Origin: Pseudoclavibacter terrae
Lineage (GTDB): Bacteria > Actinomycetota > Actinomycetes > Actinomycetales > Microbacteriaceae
Length of the DNA stretch: 64,000 nt
Reading direction: 5' to 3'
NCBI RefSeq assembly: GCF_008831075.1
Contig: NZ_WBJX01000002.1
Span: forward strand, 434,001 to 498,000
The notes beneath the pieces are model-generated. The model did no database searches and was not told where the DNA came from. It saw only the letters and a program-made list of their open reading frames with translations. Shown here piece by piece: positions 1 through 7,562 of the stretch; within the stretch, counting starts at the first letter, position 1, and every line of letters begins with the position of its first letter. A program made the position numbers and the translations under genes.

Positions 1-1
1 G

Positions 2-466
2 TCAGGTGCGACCGTCGTGGTCTTCACCGGGGTGGACACGAAGTTCGCGCCCGTCTTCTCGTCCATGCGCGGCAAGATCGCCATCTACAACGAGCACGTC
101 CGCGGCATCGCCGAGTACCACGACTGCATCGTCGCCGACCAGTGGGCGCTTCGCTCGATCCAGCGGCCAAGCATGTGGGTCAGCGACCGCCTGCACCTCA
201 ACTCCTACGGACACCACGAGGTGGCGCGCATGGTGCTCGCGGCGCTCAACGTCGAGAACGACCTCGTCGCCATGCAGCCGGCACCCGCACGGCCGGCGAG
301 GTGGCGCGAGGCGAGGGCGCAGGACATGGTGTGGGCGAGGCAGCACCTCGTGCCGTGGGTGCTGCGTCGCCTCCGGAACGAGTCGTCCGGAGACAACGTG
401 ATCGCCAAGCGCCCGTTCGCGGAGCCCTTCTCCTTCGGAGCGGACGCCGCTCCCCCTATCCCGTGA
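2..466 (+). CDS. SGNH/GDSL hydrolase, C-terminal part (5' end outside window)
   Basis: The frame is open from the window edge to a TGA, giving about 154 residues that are the C-terminal part of a longer protein. A short motif SDRLHLNSYGH matches block V of SGNH hydrolases, where Asp and His (DxxH) complete the catalytic triad. The nucleophile Ser block and the Gly/Asn oxyanion blocks would lie upstream, outside the window. The start FTGVD beta strand also fits the family fold. The substrate cannot be told; family members are esterases, lipases or carbohydrate deacetylases. The 3' end overlaps the convergent RNA methyltransferase by about 11 bases. Confidence 0.75.
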   Translation, partial: SGATVVVFTGVDTKFAPVFSSMRGKIAIYNEHVRGIAEYHDCIVADQWALRSIQRPSMWVSDRLHLNSYGHHEVARMVLAALNVENDLVAMQPAPARPARWREARAQDMVWARQHLVPWVLRRLRNESSGDNVIAKRPFAEPFSFGADAAPPIP

Positions 467-1295
467 GCGCGTAGAGCGCGACCGCGCTCGCCGCGGCGAC
501 GTTCAGCGAGTCCACGCCGTGGAGCATGGGAATCGTGACCGTCGTCGTCGCGGCGCTGAGGGCGCCCCGGCTGAGACCATCCCCCTCCGTGCCCAGCAGG
601 ATCGCGGTGCGCTCCGGTCTGCTGGCGGCGTAGTCGCGGAGCGACACCGCGTCGTCATCGAGGGCCAGCGCGGCGACATCGAAGCCGGCTTCCGCGAAGA
701 GCGTCGCCGCGTCCGGCCAGGCTGGCAGCCGAGTCCACGGCACCTGGAAGACGGTCCCCATGCTGACGCGCACGCTCCTGCGGTACAGCGGGTCCGCGCA
801 CTCCTGGGTCACGAGGACGGCGTCAGCACCGAGGCCCGCCGCCGCGCGGAAGACAGCGCCGACGTTCGTGTGGTCGACGAGGTCCTCGAGCACGACGACC
901 GTCTTCGCGTCAGCCAGGAGCTCCGCCGGATCGCGCAACGACGGCCGGTGCATGGAAGCGAGCGCGCCCCGGTGCATGCGGAACCCGGTCAGCTGCTCGA
1001 GCTGCTCGCTCGACCCGACGTACACGGGGACATCTGGGAACCGCTCGAGCAGCGGCTCGACGGTCGGCAGCCACTGCTCCATGAGCAGGAGCGACCGTGG
1101 AGTGTGACCGGCCCGCAAGGCGCGCTCGATGACCTTCGGCGACTCGGCGATGTACAGGCCACCCTCCGGCTCGAGGCGACGACGCAGGGCCACATCGGTC
1201 AGCCGGGAATAGTCGTCGAGTCCAGACTGTTCGAGTGAGCGGACGGATGGGGTCGCACGTGGCCAATCGGTCGACTGGAGAGGGGTCAGACGCAT
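456..1295 (-). CDS. TrmH/SpoU family 2'-O-ribose RNA methyltransferase
   Basis: This 279-residue protein has a substrate-binding N-terminal part (LEPEGGLYIAESPKVIERAL) followed by a SPOUT domain. The SPOUT motifs are GTEGDGLSRGAL and, near the C-terminus, IPMLHGVDSLNVAAASAVAL, which form the trefoil-knot SAM site. Members methylate the 2'-OH of a tRNA or rRNA ribose; the target cannot be read from sequence. A longer open frame exists upstream, but the start at 1295 is preferred. It is preceded by AGGA and the extra 46 residues would lie antisense to the sirtuin. The start overlaps the divergent sirtuin start within one CATG. Confidence 0.88.
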   Translation of the reverse strand: MRLTPLQSTDWPRATPSVRSLEQSGLDDYSRLTDVALRRRLEPEGGLYIAESPKVIERALRAGHTPRSLLLMEQWLPTVEPLLERFPDVPVYVGSSEQLEQLTGFRMHRGALASMHRPSLRDPAELLADAKTVVVLEDLVDHTNVGAVFRAAAGLGADAVLVTQECADPLYRRSVRVSMGTVFQVPWTRLPAWPDAATLFAEAGFDVAALALDDDAVSLRDYAASRPERTAILLGTEGDGLSRGALSAATTTVTIPMLHGVDSLNVAAASAVALYALTG

Positions 1296-1310
1296 GGAGG
1301 CAATCCTGTC
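1278..1310. promoter_or_regulatory. Back-to-back start codons in a single CATG
   Basis: The sirtuin ATG (1294-1296) and the methyltransferase ATG (complement of 1293-1295) overlap by two bases. Each gene's likely ribosome binding site lies inside the other gene's coding sequence: GAGAGGGG on the + strand and AGGA on the - strand. Any promoters must therefore be embedded in the opposing coding sequences. Confidence 0.6.
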
Positions 1311-2169
1311 AGAAGCGGACGCGGCGAGGGCCGCTCGGACGCGGGCGGAGGGCCTCGCCCGCGCTGCCGACCTCCTGTCGGATCGCACCTTCGCGGTGCT
1401 GACGGGCGCGGGGCTCTCGACCGACTCCGGCATCCCGGACTACCGTGGTGACGGCAAGGCGCCGCGCATCTCCCCCATGACGATCCAGCAGTTCATGTCG
1501 GACGAGGCGACTCGTCGACGCTACTGGGCGGGTGCCGCCCTGGGCGCCGCCCGGTTCTCCGGCGCGGAACCAAACGCCGGGCACCTCGCGCTCGCCGAGC
1601 TCGAGCGCCACGGGGCCGCCGCGGGGGTCGCCACCCAGAACGTGGATGGCCTGCACCTGCGGGCGGGGAGCCGCAACGTCGTCGAGCTGCACGGCAGCAT
1701 GCGCACGGCGAGCTGCACGCGCTGCGGCCACGAGATATCGAGAGCTGCCCTGCTTGCCGACATCCTGGCGTCCTCCCCCGGCATCGCCGAACTCGCGGCG
1801 GACGCCAGCAGCCGGCCCGACGGCGACGCCGAGGCGAGCGGTGCAGAGATCGACGAGCTTCCCTCGTGCCCGGTCTGCGGGGGCATCCTGCAACCCGACG
1901 TCGTCATGTTCGGGGACGTCGTGCGCCCGTCCGTCGCCGAGCGCGCCCGCCAGCTCGTCGACGAGGCCGATGCGCTGCTCGTCGCGGGGACGTCGCTGGT
2001 CGTCAACACCGGGCGGCGGCTCGTGCACCGCGCCGCCGCGGCGAAGAAGCCGGTCGTCCTGTTCAACCGCGGTGACGCCGCGATCGGCCACCTGGCCTCC
2101 GTGTACGTCGAAGGTGGCACCTCCGAGTCGCTCGTCGACCTCGCGGGCAGACTCACCTCCGACTCCTAG
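1294..2169 (+). CDS. NAD-dependent protein deacylase, SIR2 (sirtuin) family
   Basis: This 291-residue cytoplasmic enzyme should remove acyl groups from lysines using NAD+. The NAD-binding motif TGAGLSTDSGIPDYRG lies at residues 37-52, TQNVDGLH at 114-121 and the catalytic His at 133 in ELHG. Two zinc CxxC pairs are at Cys141/Cys144 and Cys192/Cys195, separated by an unusually long spacer of about 47 residues. AGTSLVVNTG at 231-240 completes the Rossmann fold. The domain set resembles class II (SIRT4-like) sirtuins. The start was chosen at 1294 because GAGAGGGG precedes it. It is divergent from the RNA methyltransferase with overlapping starts. Confidence 0.9.
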   Translation: MEAILSEADAARAARTRAEGLARAADLLSDRTFAVLTGAGLSTDSGIPDYRGDGKAPRISPMTIQQFMSDEATRRRYWAGAALGAARFSGAEPNAGHLALAELERHGAAAGVATQNVDGLHLRAGSRNVVELHGSMRTASCTRCGHEISRAALLADILASSPGIAELAADASSRPDGDAEASGAEIDELPSCPVCGGILQPDVVMFGDVVRPSVAERARQLVDEADALLVAGTSLVVNTGRRLVHRAAAAKKPVVLFNRGDAAIGHLASVYVEGGTSESLVDLAGRLTSDS

Positions 2170-2185
2170 GCACCCGCGAGCTGCT

Positions 2186-3265
2186 TCAGCTCCGCCGTCG
2201 CTGCGCCACCTGTCGGCAGGCGTCGAGCAGTGACGCCGCCGACCGCTCCCACGCGTAGTCGGCTGCGCGGGCGACGCCCGCTGCCGAGGCGGAGCGCCAC
2301 GCCCCTGGATCGGCCTGCAGGCGCTTGGCCATGGTCGCGAGCAGAACCGCGTCCTCCGCAGGGAAGTATCCGGCGGCCGTCCCCCCGACCTCGCGGAAGA
2401 TCGGTGTGTCGCTCACCAGGATGGGGGTGCCGGCCGACATCGCCTCGACGAGCGGCAGTCCGAACCCCTCGCTCTTCGATGCTGTCACGAGCGCCGTCGC
2501 ACCCGCGAGGAGGGCGCGGTACTCATCGTCGCTGACGCCCTGGTGGGCGACGATCGACCCCGCCGGCGCCTGCGCCTCGAGCGCGGCCAGGGTCCGAGCA
2601 TCCACCTTCGAGCACAGGTGGAGGCGCCATCCCGGCAGGTCGCGCATGGCACGAGCGAGGGTCTCGACGTTCTTGTACGGCATGAACGAACCCATGTAGA
2701 CGAGGCTGGGCTCGCTCGGAGGCGCCGCCCTCGGCGTGGACGCGAATGCTGGATCCGGCGCGTTGGGCACGAGCGGGATCGGGCGCCGGGTCAGCCGCTT
2801 GGCCCGCAGCAGCTCGCGCGTGGTCGCCGAGACGACCGCAACCTGGTCCGCTCCTCGCAGCAGCAGGCGCTGCGGCCAGAACGACAGGTGGTAGACGCGC
2901 CACAGCGCGCGCACGTACCAGGGCAGGAACTGCGGCGGTCTCGGGTGCTCGTAGTAGATGAGGTCGTGGATGGTCAGGATCAGCCCGTAGCGCCGCCCCA
3001 GCGACCCCATCGTCTGCATCGGGCTCACGACCACGTCGGGGCTGAGCCGGTTGATCTCGCGGGCCACGAACGGCTCGGCGGGCGACGTCGGCGCACTGAT
3101 GACCTCGTGCGGCAGGTCTGGCAGCATGTGCAGCTGTCGCTCGTCCGAGATGAGCATGGTCACCGGGTGGAGCGCGGAGAGGGCTCGTACGAGTTCGGCC
3201 GAGTACCTCGAGATGCCATCGTGACGATCGATGCGCACGTAGCGGCAGTCGAAGAGCAGTCTCAC
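2186..3265 (-). CDS. Glycosyltransferase family 4-type protein
   Basis: This 359-residue GT-B fold protein starts with RLLFDCRYVR and a substrate region HDGISRYSAELV, typical of mannosyl- or glucosyltransferases that transfer from nucleotide sugars. The donor-site signature KSEGFGLPLVEAMSAGTPIL in the C-terminal half carries the conserved Glu residues. VYMGSFMPYKNVETL marks the start of the second Rossmann domain. No signal peptide or membrane segment is seen. The start is GTG, and it overlaps the stop of the upstream alpha/beta hydrolase (GTGA), so the two are translationally coupled. Acceptor and sugar are unknown; cell-envelope glycan work is likely but inferred. Confidence 0.85.
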   Translation of the reverse strand: MRLLFDCRYVRIDRHDGISRYSAELVRALSALHPVTMLISDERQLHMLPDLPHEVISAPTSPAEPFVAREINRLSPDVVVSPMQTMGSLGRRYGLILTIHDLIYYEHPRPPQFLPWYVRALWRVYHLSFWPQRLLLRGADQVAVVSATTRELLRAKRLTRRPIPLVPNAPDPAFASTPRAAPPSEPSLVYMGSFMPYKNVETLARAMRDLPGWRLHLCSKVDARTLAALEAQAPAGSIVAHQGVSDDEYRALLAGATALVTASKSEGFGLPLVEAMSAGTPILVSDTPIFREVGGTAAGYFPAEDAVLLATMAKRLQADPGAWRSASAAGVARAADYAWERSAASLLDACRQVAQRRRS

Positions 3266-4173
3266 CTCGCGCGCTCCATCCGCGTGCCGGGTCGTGCGTC
3301 GGCGATGACGTCGGCGAGCAGGCGCGCGGCGGCGATCGGCGTCTCGTAGTGCACCAGGTGCCCGGTGCCCGCGATGACGTGCAGTGGCACGTCGGCGAGT
3401 CGGGCGAGTTCGAGCTGCGCCTCGAGCGGAGCGATGTCGTCGAGTGCACCGGCGATGAGGACGGTGGATGCCGGAAGCTCAGCGGCGTGCGCGAGCACGG
3501 AATCCGAGACCGAGGCACGGAATGCCGCGAGGAGGGTCTCGCGGTCGGAGAAGTCGGAGAAGTGACGCTCATGCTCCGCGTGGATCCAGGCCCTGAGCGG
3601 CTTGGACTTGGTCTTCGCCATGACCTCGCTCATGATGCGCGTGATGAGCGGGTGCGAGAGGAGCATCCGTCCTGCTGTGGCCGGTAGGCGCGAGCCGAGC
3701 CAGTAGTAGAAGATCGCGAGTCGGGTGAGGATCGCCTGCGGCCCTTCCAGAGCCGGTGATGCGATCGGGTTGACGAGCACGAGCGGCCGTTCCCCGATCG
3801 CGGACGGCCGCCTGGAGATCACGAGCGAGCCGAACGAATGCCCGAGCACGATCGCATCGCCGTGCGGATCGACCTGCTCGAGGAACGCCTGCAGCCACGC
3901 TGAGTAGTCGTCCAGCGTGTGCCCGCGCGACAGCGGTTCCGACTCTCCGAACCCCGGGAGGTCGGGGGCGATGAAGCGCACGTGCGGGAGACGATTCACG
4001 ACCGGCAGCAGGCCGTGGTGCGTGCCGCGGAAGCCGTGCACCAGGACGACCGTGGCCGTGGCGTCTTCGGCGGCGGGCCCCACCTCCCACCAGGCGCATG
4101 CTGAGCCCAGGATGCGCTCGGCGTGGGCAAGCGACGGGGACCCGGGAGTGGCTGCAGGAGCGGAGGAAGGCAT
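3262..4173 (-). CDS. Alpha/beta hydrolase
   Basis: This 303-residue protein has a complete alpha/beta hydrolase set: oxyanion motif VLVHGFRG (43-50), nucleophile elbow GHSFGS with Ser113, an Asp in GALDDIAPLEAQ, and a late His in GTGHLVHYE. No signal peptide is seen. The ATG at 4173 is chosen because the family region begins soon after it. The open frame extends far upstream but only as the reverse of the exonuclease gene. No Shine-Dalgarno sequence is visible; a TACACT element sits eight bases upstream, suggesting a nearly leaderless mRNA. It is first in a two-gene unit with the glycosyltransferase. Substrate unknown. Confidence 0.85.
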   Translation of the reverse strand: MPSSAPAATPGSPSLAHAERILGSACAWWEVGPAAEDATATVVLVHGFRGTHHGLLPVVNRLPHVRFIAPDLPGFGESEPLSRGHTLDDYSAWLQAFLEQVDPHGDAIVLGHSFGSLVISRRPSAIGERPLVLVNPIASPALEGPQAILTRLAIFYYWLGSRLPATAGRMLLSHPLITRIMSEVMAKTKSKPLRAWIHAEHERHFSDFSDRETLLAAFRASVSDSVLAHAAELPASTVLIAGALDDIAPLEAQLELARLADVPLHVIAGTGHLVHYETPIAAARLLADVIADARPGTRMERAR

Positions 4174-4278
4174 CGTGCAAGAGTGTACCGAGCAGGGCGG
4201 GAGGCCGTGCTCAGGCGCGTTCGCGCTCGGCGGGGACGCTGTTCCTGCACCAGGATCTCGAGGTGGGATGAGGAAGCT

Positions 4279-4974
4279 ATGACCGAGTGGACGAAGCGGG
4301 TCGCCGTGTTCGATCTCGAGACGACGGGCATCGACGTCGAGAACGACCGGATCGTCACGGCGTTCGTGGGGCTCATCGACGGGGAAGGCACGGTCGAGCG
4401 CGGCACGGACTGGCTCGCGGACCCCGGGATCCCCATCCCGGAGCGAGCTGCGGCGGTGCACGGCATCACGACGGAGATCGCGCAGGCGGAGGGGCGACCT
4501 GCCGCTGAGGTCGTCACCGAGCTGCGGGCTGCCCTCGACTGGATCGCGCGTCATCGAGTGCCACTCGTCATCTACAACGCGCCGTATGACCTCACGCTCT
4601 TCGCTCGGGAGTGCGCGCGCCACGGCGTCGAGCCGGTCGTCTTCGCGGACCAGGTGGTCGACCCTCTCGTCATCGATCGCGCGCTCGACCGCTACCGCAA
4701 GGGCAAGCGCACCCTCACGGACACGTCGATCTTCTACGGTGTCGAGCTCATCGACGCCCATTCGGCCGGTGACGACGCCGTCGCGGCGGGCCAGCTCGCG
4801 CTTGCGCTCGCAGCCAAGTATCCAGCGGAGCTCGACGTCGAGCTCCCTGAGCTCCACGCGAAGCAGGTCACGTGGGCGGCTGATCAGGCCAGGGACTTCG
4901 AGGCCTACATGCGAGCCAACCGCGATCCGGACTTCACCGCGGACGGCGCGTGGCCGATTCGCACGGCGTCCTGA
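4279..4974 (+). CDS. DnaQ-like (DEDDh) 3'-5' exonuclease
   Basis: A 231-residue protein with the DEDDh exonuclease pattern: Asp12 and Glu14 in FDLETTGI, an Asp in YNAPYDLTLF, and the final His and Asp in HSAGDDAVAAGQLA. It should cleave single nucleotides from 3' ends with two metal ions. It lacks a polymerase domain, so it is either a stand-alone nuclease or a proofreading-like factor. The family is common in Actinobacteria as an 'exonuclease domain-containing protein'. The start is set by AGGA just upstream of ATG at 4279. It is divergent from the hydrolase across about 105 bp and followed by a strong hairpin. Confidence 0.88.
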   Translation: MTEWTKRVAVFDLETTGIDVENDRIVTAFVGLIDGEGTVERGTDWLADPGIPIPERAAAVHGITTEIAQAEGRPAAEVVTELRAALDWIARHRVPLVIYNAPYDLTLFARECARHGVEPVVFADQVVDPLVIDRALDRYRKGKRTLTDTSIFYGVELIDAHSAGDDAVAAGQLALALAAKYPAELDVELPELHAKQVTWAADQARDFEAYMRANRDPDFTADGAWPIRTAS

Positions 4975-5078
4975 CGCTGCGCCAGCTGGCCCGGGCCGGC
5001 CGGGCCGGCCTGACGCTCCCCAGGTCGGCCTCGCGGGAACCAGGGCGCACACAGCGCCTGAGGCGGGCGGGAACGCAG

Positions 5079-5108
5079 AAGGGCGGCACCGAAACGGTGC
5101 CGCCCTTT
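5079..5108. terminator. Bidirectional hairpin terminator between exonuclease and rpmE2
   Basis: GGGCGGCACCG and CGGTGCCGCCC form a perfect 11-bp stem around an AAA loop. It is flanked by AA on the left and TTT on the right. It lies between two convergent genes and can serve both. Confidence 0.8.
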
Positions 5109-5145
5109 CGCGTGAGCAGTGAGCTCGTCTGCGACGCAGACGGGA

Positions 5146-5406
5146 CTACTTGCTGCCGCCGCCGAACTTGGCGTAGCGGTTCTTGAACTTCTCGACACGG
5201 CCGGCGGAGTCCATGATGCGCTGCTTGCCCGTGTAGAACGGGTGCGAGGCGCTGGAGATCTCGACGTCGATGACGGGGTACGTGTTGCCGTCTTCCCATT
5301 CGATCGTCTTGGCGCTCGAGACCGTGGAACGGGTGAGGAACTTCTCTCCCGATGCGAGGTCGTTGAACACCACCGTGTTGTAGGTGGGGTGGACGTCAGC
5401 CTTCAT
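5146..5406 (-). CDS. rpmE2: 50S ribosomal protein L31, type B (zinc-free)
   Basis: An 86-residue ribosomal protein beginning [14 protein letters not shown] and containing [13 protein letters not shown] and a C-terminal [10 protein letters not shown]. It has no cysteines, so it is the C-minus type B form that does not bind zinc. In many bacteria this form replaces the zinc-binding L31 when zinc is scarce, and is then controlled by Zur. No convincing Zur-type palindrome is seen upstream. GAAGGAA gives a good ribosome binding site. The gene is monocistronic, with its own promoter overlapping the end of the neighbouring ABC gene and a terminator after it. Confidence 0.95.
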   Translation of the reverse strand: MKADVHPTYNTVVFNDLASGEKFLTRSTVSSAKTIEWEDGNTYPVIDVEISSASHPFYTGKQRIMDSAGRVEKFKNRYAKFGGGSK

Positions 5407-5467
5407 AAGGGTTCCTTCAACGAGTTTGGTGAGCAGAATCGGACCACGGGTCCTGAGCCAAGGATCA

Positions 5468-5497
5468 ACCTTAGCAGATCGGGGCCCGTGGGTGTCA
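5468..5497 (-). promoter_or_regulatory. Putative rpmE2 promoter
   Basis: On the minus strand a -35-like TGACAC (5492-5497) is 18 bases from a -10-like TAAGGT (5468-5473), leaving a leader of roughly 60 nt with an SD. The -35 overlaps the stop of the ABC ATPase gene. Confidence 0.4.
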
Positions 5498-6280
5498 GTG
5501 CGACGCGCGGGCCGTGTAGCGGCCAGCAGTGTTCGTGACGTGGAGGGGAAGACCGAACGTGGTCTCGAGGTTCGCGCTTGTCAGCACCTCGCCGATGGGG
5601 CCTGCGGCGACGGCCTTGCCCTCGCGCAGCAGGAGCACGTGAGTGATGCCGACGGGAATCTCTTCCACGTGGTGCGTGACCATGACGATGGCGGGGGCGA
5701 ATGGGCTCTGCGCGAAGCTCGAGAGAGCGGCGAGGAGGTTCTCGCGGGCCCCGAGGTCGAGCGACGCGCTCGGCTCGTCGAGCAGGAGCAGCTCGGGGTC
5801 GGTCATGATGGCCCGGGCGATGAGGGTTCGCTTCTGCTCGCCGTCGCTCAGCGTGCCGAAGTCGCGCTCGGCGAAGTCGCCGAGACTCCACTCTTCGAGC
5901 ACTCGCTGCGCGCGACGCTCGTCGATCTCCTCGTAGGCCTCGTTCCAACGGCCCGTCACAGCGTAGGAGGCCGTGAGCGCCACGTTGATGACGCTCTCGT
6001 CTCCCGGGATCCGGCGGGCCATCGCGCTCGAGGCGACGCCGATGCGCGGGCGCAGCTCGAACACGTTGGTCCGCCCGAGGCGCTCGCCGAGCACGTCGAC
6101 CTCGCCTGTCGTCGGGTGCTGCGTCGCGGATGCGAGCGAGAGCAGCGTGGACTTGCCGGCTCCGTTGGGGCCGAGCACCGCCCATCGCTCCGTCTCGTCG
6201 ACACTCCAGGTGACATGGTCGAGGATCGGACGACCGTTGCGAACGACCGTAGCGTCGTTGAATTCGAGAACCGTTGCCAT
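5495..6280 (-). CDS. ABC transporter-type ATP-binding protein
   Basis: A single 261-residue ABC ATPase: Walker [10 protein letters not shown] at 37-45, signature LSDGEQKR near residue 145, Walker [15 protein letters not shown], and switch His in VMVTHHVEE. Motif spacing resembles iron-chelate or molybdate importer ATPases (YlmA-like). No permease or binding protein is adjacent, so the partner must be elsewhere or the protein has a non-transport role. No SD is seen. TAGGCT ends seven bases before the ATG, which suggests a leaderless transcript. Confidence 0.85.
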   Translation of the reverse strand: MATVLEFNDATVVRNGRPILDHVTWSVDETERWAVLGPNGAGKSTLLSLASATQHPTTGEVDVLGERLGRTNVFELRPRIGVASSAMARRIPGDESVINVALTASYAVTGRWNEAYEEIDERRAQRVLEEWSLGDFAERDFGTLSDGEQKRTLIARAIMTDPELLLLDEPSASLDLGARENLLAALSSFAQSPFAPAIVMVTHHVEEIPVGITHVLLLREGKAVAAGPIGEVLTSANLETTFGLPLHVTNTAGRYTARASH

Positions 6281-6287
6281 ATGCCCC

Positions 6288-6293
6288 AGCCTA
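6288..6293 (-). promoter_or_regulatory. -10 element for a leaderless ABC ATPase mRNA
   Basis: TAGGCT on the minus strand is separated by seven bases from the ATG at 6280, with no SD between them. Transcription is predicted to begin at or within a base of the start codon. Confidence 0.4.
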
Positions 6294-6330
6294 AACGCGG
6301 CTCGCGCCGAGGCTTCGGCGGCGCACCGCG

Positions 6331-7515
6331 TCAGCCAACGAGCTGCTCGTAGATGGCGATGGTCTCGTCGCTGATGCGACGCCAGGTGAACTCTCGCTCG
6401 GCGCGTTCTCGCCCGGCCTTCCCGTAGCGAGCGGCCGTCTCCGGGTCGCTGACGACCTCGGTGAGGACTCGAGCCAGGTCGGCGACGAACTTGTCAGGGT
6501 CGAGCGGCGTTCCGGTTCCGTCAGTCGCCTGCTCGATCGGCACCAGGCGACCCGTGACGCCATCATCGACGACCTCGGGGATGCCGCCGGTCGCGGTTCC
6601 GACGACTGCCGTGCCGCAGGCCATGGCTTCGAGGTTCACGATGCCGAGCGGCTCGTAGATCGACGGGCACGCGAAGACCGTCGACGCGGAGAGCGCCGTC
6701 ATGATCTCGCGCTTGCTGAGATGCCTCGCGAGCCAGACGACGCCGTCGCGCTCGGTCTGCAGCTGCGCGACGAGGGCGGCGACCTCGGCTTCGATCTCGG
6801 GGGTGTCCGGTGCTCCGGCACACAGGATGACCTGGACCTCCGGGGGGAGCTCGCGGACCGCGCGGAGGAAGTAGGGAAGGCCCTTCTGCCGCGTGATGCG
6901 TCCCACGAAGACCACTGCGGGGCGGTCGGGGTCGATGCCGAGCTCGCGCGCCGCCTCCGGGTCCTCGACCCGCTGCCATGCATCGAGGTCGATGCCGTTG
7001 TAGACGACCTCCACCTTGTCGGGGTCCAGGTTCGGGTAGGCGCGCAGGATGTCGGCTCGCATGCCGTGGCTCACCGCGATGATGCGGTCGGCGTGCTCGT
7101 AGGAGACCTGCTCGATCCAGCTGGAGAGGCGGTAGCCGCCACCCAGCTGCTCCGCTTTCCACGGACGCAGCGGCTCGAGGCTGTGCGCCGTGATGACGTG
7201 AGGGATGCCGTGCAGCAGCTTCGCGACGTGGCCTGCGGCGTTCGCGTACCAGGTGTGCGAGTGCACGAGGTCGGCACCCTGGATGTCGTTCGCGATCTCG
7301 AGGTCGGTGCCGAGGAAGCCGAGCGCCGGGTTCGCCGAACGCAGCGCTGGCGGCGTCGTGTAGGCGTACGTCTGCTGCTCATCGCGGGCGTCGCCGAAGC
7401 AGCGGACGTTGACGTCGATGTCGCGCCTCATCGCCTTGACGAGCTCGGTGACGTGGACTCCGGCCCCGCCGTAGACGGCCGGTGGATACTCGCGTGTTAC
7501 CAGATCTACTCTCAC
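6331..7515 (-). CDS. glgA: Glycogen synthase, coryneform type (possible maltose-1-phosphate synthase GlgM)
   Basis: A 394-residue GT-B glucosyltransferase. The N-terminal acceptor/ADP-glucose region reads REYPPAVYGGAGVHVTELV, and VVFVGRITRQKGLPYFLRA opens the C-terminal domain. The donor site is in YEPLGIVNLEAMACGTAVV with the usual catalytic Glu residues. In this actinobacterial subfamily the enzyme may add glucose from ADP-glucose to glycogen ends. Alternatively, like mycobacterial GlgM, it may make alpha-maltose-1-phosphate. The sequence alone does not decide, and no glgE is in the window. The start is GTG with no SD. It is divergent from glgC, which makes the ADP-glucose it uses. Confidence 0.88.
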   Translation of the reverse strand: MRVDLVTREYPPAVYGGAGVHVTELVKAMRRDIDVNVRCFGDARDEQQTYAYTTPPALRSANPALGFLGTDLEIANDIQGADLVHSHTWYANAAGHVAKLLHGIPHVITAHSLEPLRPWKAEQLGGGYRLSSWIEQVSYEHADRIIAVSHGMRADILRAYPNLDPDKVEVVYNGIDLDAWQRVEDPEAARELGIDPDRPAVVFVGRITRQKGLPYFLRAVRELPPEVQVILCAGAPDTPEIEAEVAALVAQLQTERDGVVWLARHLSKREIMTALSASTVFACPSIYEPLGIVNLEAMACGTAVVGTATGGIPEVVDDGVTGRLVPIEQATDGTGTPLDPDKFVADLARVLTEVVSDPETAARYGKAGRERAEREFTWRRISDETIAIYEQLVG

Positions 7516-7522
7516 GGGCTAC

Positions 7523-7528
7523 ACGGTA
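7523..7528 (-). promoter_or_regulatory. -10 element for glgA
   Basis: TACCGT (minus strand) ends seven bases before the GTG start of glgA. The inferred -35 window, about 17 bases further, overlaps the -10 of the opposing glgC promoter. Confidence 0.35.
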
Positions 7529-7550
7529 GTACAGCGGGGCTGGGAACCCC

Positions 7551-7556
7551 TAAGCT
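7551..7556 (+). promoter_or_regulatory. -10 element for a leaderless glgC mRNA
   Basis: TAAGCT is followed by exactly six bases and then the glgC ATG, with no SD sequence. Its -35 position would fall on the -10 of the divergent glgA promoter. Confidence 0.45.
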
Positions 7557-7562
7557 CGAGTC

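Noticed and set aside
4981-5013. Nested GCCAGCTGGC and GGCCGGCC palindromes after the exonuclease gene
   Set aside because: Probably GC-rich simple sequence; the true terminator with clean stem and loop lies at 5079-5108.
5407-5494. Zur operator before rpmE2
   Set aside because: Type B L31 is often Zur-regulated, but no Zur-like palindrome of the TGAAAATGATTTTCA type is visible.
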